A stretch of 6,282 nucleotides of DNA from positions 1 to 6,282 of the forward strand of contig CAIYXH010000008.1 of assembly GCA_903930195.1 (NCBI GenBank). The letters run 5' to 3'. Positions 5,152-6,282 of this stretch are shown piece after piece. The notes under the pieces are model-generated. The model worked only from the letters and a program-made list of their open reading frames with translations. It was not told where the DNA came from and did no database searches. The translations under genes and the position numbers were made by a program. The DNA is from an uncultured Actinomycetes bacterium (GTDB taxonomy: Bacteria; Actinomycetota; Thermoleophilia; Gaiellales; Gaiellaceae). Each line of letters begins with the position of its first letter. Within the stretch, counting starts at the first letter, position 1.

Positions 5152-5499
5152 ATGCCCCGCGTCCGCAAGCCGAATGCATGGCTCCGGTTCGTCGACCTGA
5201 CGCTCGAGGTCGTCGGGTCGTTCTGGAGCTTCGTCGCGTCGGTGGCGTTCCTCACCGCCTGGGCGGTCGTAGGCCTCTTCGACGGCTTCTCGAACACCTG
5301 GCAACTCGTCCTCAACACGGTGGCGTCGGTGATCGCGTTCGTCCTCGTCTTCTTGATCCAGTACAGCCAGAACCGCGACACGCGCGCGCTGCACCTGAAG
5401 CTCGACGAGGTGCTCCGCAGCGTCTCGGAGTCGCCCGACCGCTTCGTGCATCTCGAACGGAAGAACGATTCCGAGATCGAGGAGCTCGGGATCGGCTAG
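5152..5499 (+). CDS. Low-affinity iron permease family small membrane protein
   Basis: This 115-residue protein matches the bacterial low-affinity iron permease family (PF04120). It has two hydrophobic segments (about 24-43 and 51-70) joined by GLFDGFSNTWQL, followed by the family hallmark IQYSQNRDTRALHLKLDEVL (69-88) and a charged C-terminal tail. The family is named after yeast Fet4, but these short bacterial members have two membrane helices and no demonstrated iron transport, so the name should be taken lightly. The ATG at 5152 is the first before the conserved part; upstream in-frame codons read Arg-rich and look non-coding. No Shine-Dalgarno sequence is visible, so translation may be leaderless. 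The stop codon lies in a CTAG shared with the stop of the convergent gene. Confidence 0.88.
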   Translation: MPRVRKPNAWLRFVDLTLEVVGSFWSFVASVAFLTAWAVVGLFDGFSNTWQLVLNTVASVIAFVLVFLIQYSQNRDTRALHLKLDEVLRSVSESPDRFVHLERKNDSEIEELGIG

Positions 5500-5912
5500 C
5501 GCCGAAGCGGTGATGTGATCGTGATGTGCGTGACGGGCACGGCGAAGCGCTTCTGGGCGGCCTCGCCGGCGTCGGACTCGAGCCAGGTCGACTCGTCGTC
5601 GGTGCGGCTGACGACGACGACCTGATCCGGATCGAACGTCCGGATCTCGTCGTCGATCGCCTGGAGGGGGTCTGTGTCGCCGACCTTGGTCTCGACGTCT
5701 GTGGCCGGAAGCGCGTCGGCCACGTCGTCGGCGCGGCGGGCCGCGTCGGCGCGAGCGTCGTCCTCGGCGTTCGTCAGCCAGTCGAGACGGGAGAGCTTGG
5801 ATGCCGGCGCGACGACGTGCACCTCGGCGTCGCCGAAGCGATCGCCGATCGTGGCCTGGATCTCGTCGGCACCGATGTCTGAGGTTGGGATGACAAGTAC
5901 GCGGTTGCTCAT
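5496..5912 (-). CDS. Universal-stress-like (USP-like) alpha/beta protein
   Basis: This 138-residue soluble protein alternates strands and helices: a first strand RVLVIPTS (4-11), a second VHVVAP (31-36), and an acidic Ala-rich helix (about 48-68). Strand TKVGD with DPLQAIDDEIRTF follows (75-93), then strand QVVVVSR (97-103), STWLESDAGEAAQKRF (108-123) and a final strand VPVTHITI (125-132). The VGDxDPxxAIDD and FxVPVTHI segments fit a common actinobacterial USP-related family, here without an obvious G-x2-G-x9-GS ATP motif. The acidic, Asp-rich composition is marked. The start at 5912 is the first ATG before the conserved strand; the Shine-Dalgarno sequence is weak (AGGA 11 bases away). Extension to the ATG at 6005 adds Arg/Pro-rich sequence that looks non-coding. 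The stop overlaps the convergent iron permease-like gene by 4 bp. Confidence 0.78.
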   Translation of the reverse strand: MSNRVLVIPTSDIGADEIQATIGDRFGDAEVHVVAPASKLSRLDWLTNAEDDARADAARRADDVADALPATDVETKVGDTDPLQAIDDEIRTFDPDQVVVVSRTDDESTWLESDAGEAAQKRFAVPVTHITITSPLRR

Positions 5913-5940
5913 ACCCCGCTGATTCCTGCCGCGCAACGCA

Positions 5941-5978
5941 GCGAAACATGGGTTCCCTCGACAGGAAGGACGTTTCGC
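5941..5978. promoter_or_regulatory. Inverted repeat GCGAAAC-N24-GTTTCGC
   Basis: The 7-bp arms at 5941-5947 and 5972-5978 are perfectly complementary, with TTCC and GGAA as a further inner pairing. The right arm overlaps the -35 element of the sigma-B-type promoter. It lies between the divergent USP-like and STAS genes and may be an operator or the base of a hairpin. Confidence 0.35.
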
Positions 5979-5997
5979 CTTCGACGGGGCGGGGTAC
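5972..5997 (+). promoter_or_regulatory. Sigma-B-type (general stress) promoter upstream of the STAS gene
   Basis: GTTT (5972-5975), a 16-base spacer and GGGTAC (5992-5997) fully match the consensus GNNT-N14-16-GGGTA(C/T) known for sigma-B-family promoters of Streptomyces. It points at the anti-sigma antagonist gene at 6121 and would give a leader of about 115 bases. Autoregulation of antagonist genes by sigma-B-type factors is common. The sequence match is direct; its use is inferred. Confidence 0.55.
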
Positions 5998-6056
5998 GGG
6001 GACACGCGTGGGCACGGACCGGGCGGTAGCCGCCTTCACGGATGGACCCGACCTTG

Positions 6057-6073
6057 CTCGCCGTCACGGCGAG
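6057..6073. repeat. Hairpin CTCGCCG-TCA-CGGCGAG in the STAS gene leader
   Basis: Perfect 7-bp arms with a 3-base loop, 48 bases before the STAS start codon and inside the leader predicted from the sigma-B-type promoter. No T-run follows, so it is not a standard terminator. It could be an operator for a second promoter or a leader structure. Confidence 0.4.
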
Positions 6074-6120
6074 TTGGTTACCGTGCCCCGCAACGTCAGC
6101 CAGCAGGTTAGGGGGAACGC

Positions 6121-6282
6121 ATGAGTGGTGTAGGTCCGGTGCTTCAGCACGAGACGGTGCCGATCAGCGGCGTCGAGTACGCGGTCGCGCTGAGCGGTGA
6201 GGTCGACCTGCACACGGCGCCGGCGCTCAAGGCCGAGCTCTCCCGGCTGATCGAGCTCGGGGCCCAGCGGATCGTGGTCGAC
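6121..6282 (+). CDS. STAS-domain anti-sigma factor antagonist, N-terminal part (cut by window edge)
   Basis: Fifty-four codons are in the window. The pattern VPISGVEYAVALSGEVDLHTAPALKAELSRLIELGAQRIVVD is the first two-thirds of the STAS fold of SpoIIAA/RsbV-type anti-anti-sigma factors: strand, GEVDLxTAPxL, helix, then the IVVD strand. The phosphorylatable Ser/Thr that would follow (D-x-S/T) is outside the window. These proteins free a sigma factor by binding its anti-sigma kinase when unphosphorylated. The start is well supported: the ATG has AGGGGGA about six bases upstream and no conserved residues precede it. The sigma-B-type promoter 124 bases upstream and the USP-like neighbour suggest a general-stress role. 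It could also be a regulator of another sigma factor or of SulP-like traffic. Confidence 0.9.
   Translation, partial: MSGVGPVLQHETVPISGVEYAVALSGEVDLHTAPALKAELSRLIELGAQRIVVD

Noticed and set aside
4894..5499. Upstream extension of the iron permease-like protein to 4894
   Set aside because: The added 86 residues are Arg/Ala-rich and lie antisense to the small membrane protein gene; the conserved domain begins after 5152.
5905..5925. GGGTAT on the minus strand next to the USP-like start as a sigma-B -10
   Set aside because: It overlaps the start codon and no GNNT lies 14-16 bases upstream.
5496..6005. Longer form of the USP-like gene starting at 6005
   Set aside because: The extra 31 residues are basic and Pro/Cys-rich, without conservation pattern, and would run through the sigma-B-type promoter and inverted repeat.

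Overview
This 6.3 kb window is very GC-rich DNA with codons ending mostly in G or C. The gene content points to a high-GC actinobacterium, probably of the Thermoleophilia (Gaiellales/Solirubrobacterales) type. That is an inference from composition and from remembered similarity of the secreted proteins; no rRNA or other phylogenetic marker is present.

Layout. (a) 1-1576, minus strand: a tightly coupled operon of an EF2568-type cysteine desulfurase, a DUF3343/Se_S_carrier small protein, and the start of a membrane-anchored protein that leaves the window. The genes are joined by 4-bp ATGA overlaps. (b) 1577-1649: a short divergent promoter region with a perfect TGACGA-N3-TCGTCA palindrome. (c) 1650-2741, plus strand: a secreted two-part protein rich in His and Cys. 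(d) 2742-2990: a convergent intergenic region built from two diverged ~114-bp tandem copies carrying REP-like palindromes and flanked by an 11-bp inverted repeat. (e) 2991-3794, minus strand: a second secreted protein that looks like two degenerate cupredoxin-like repeats without copper ligands. (f) 3970-5089, minus strand: a three-gene membrane operon, again joined by ATGA overlaps. It encodes a small single-pass protein and the two halves of a YeeE/YedE (Sulf_transp) transporter; the N-half carries a CxxCHG motif. (g) 5152-5499, plus strand: a small low-affinity iron permease family membrane protein. Its stop codon shares a CTAG with the convergent gene at 5496-5912, a universal-stress-like alpha/beta protein. 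(h) 5913-6282: a regulatory region with a full match to the actinobacterial sigma-B promoter consensus, a hairpin in the predicted leader, and the 5' part of a STAS-domain anti-sigma factor antagonist gene.

How the genes may work together. The cysteine desulfurase, the Se/S-carrier-like protein and the split YeeE/YedE transporter are each families tied to sulfur or selenium trafficking. Their presence within 5 kb suggests a local sulfur/selenium uptake and activation locus, for example supplying a molybdenum hydroxylase. SelD, YedF and SECIS elements are absent from the window, so sulfur versus selenium is undecided. The right end looks like a general-stress region: a USP-like protein and a STAS antagonist behind a sigma-B-type promoter. 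No mobile-element genes, tRNA, rRNA or CRISPR were seen.
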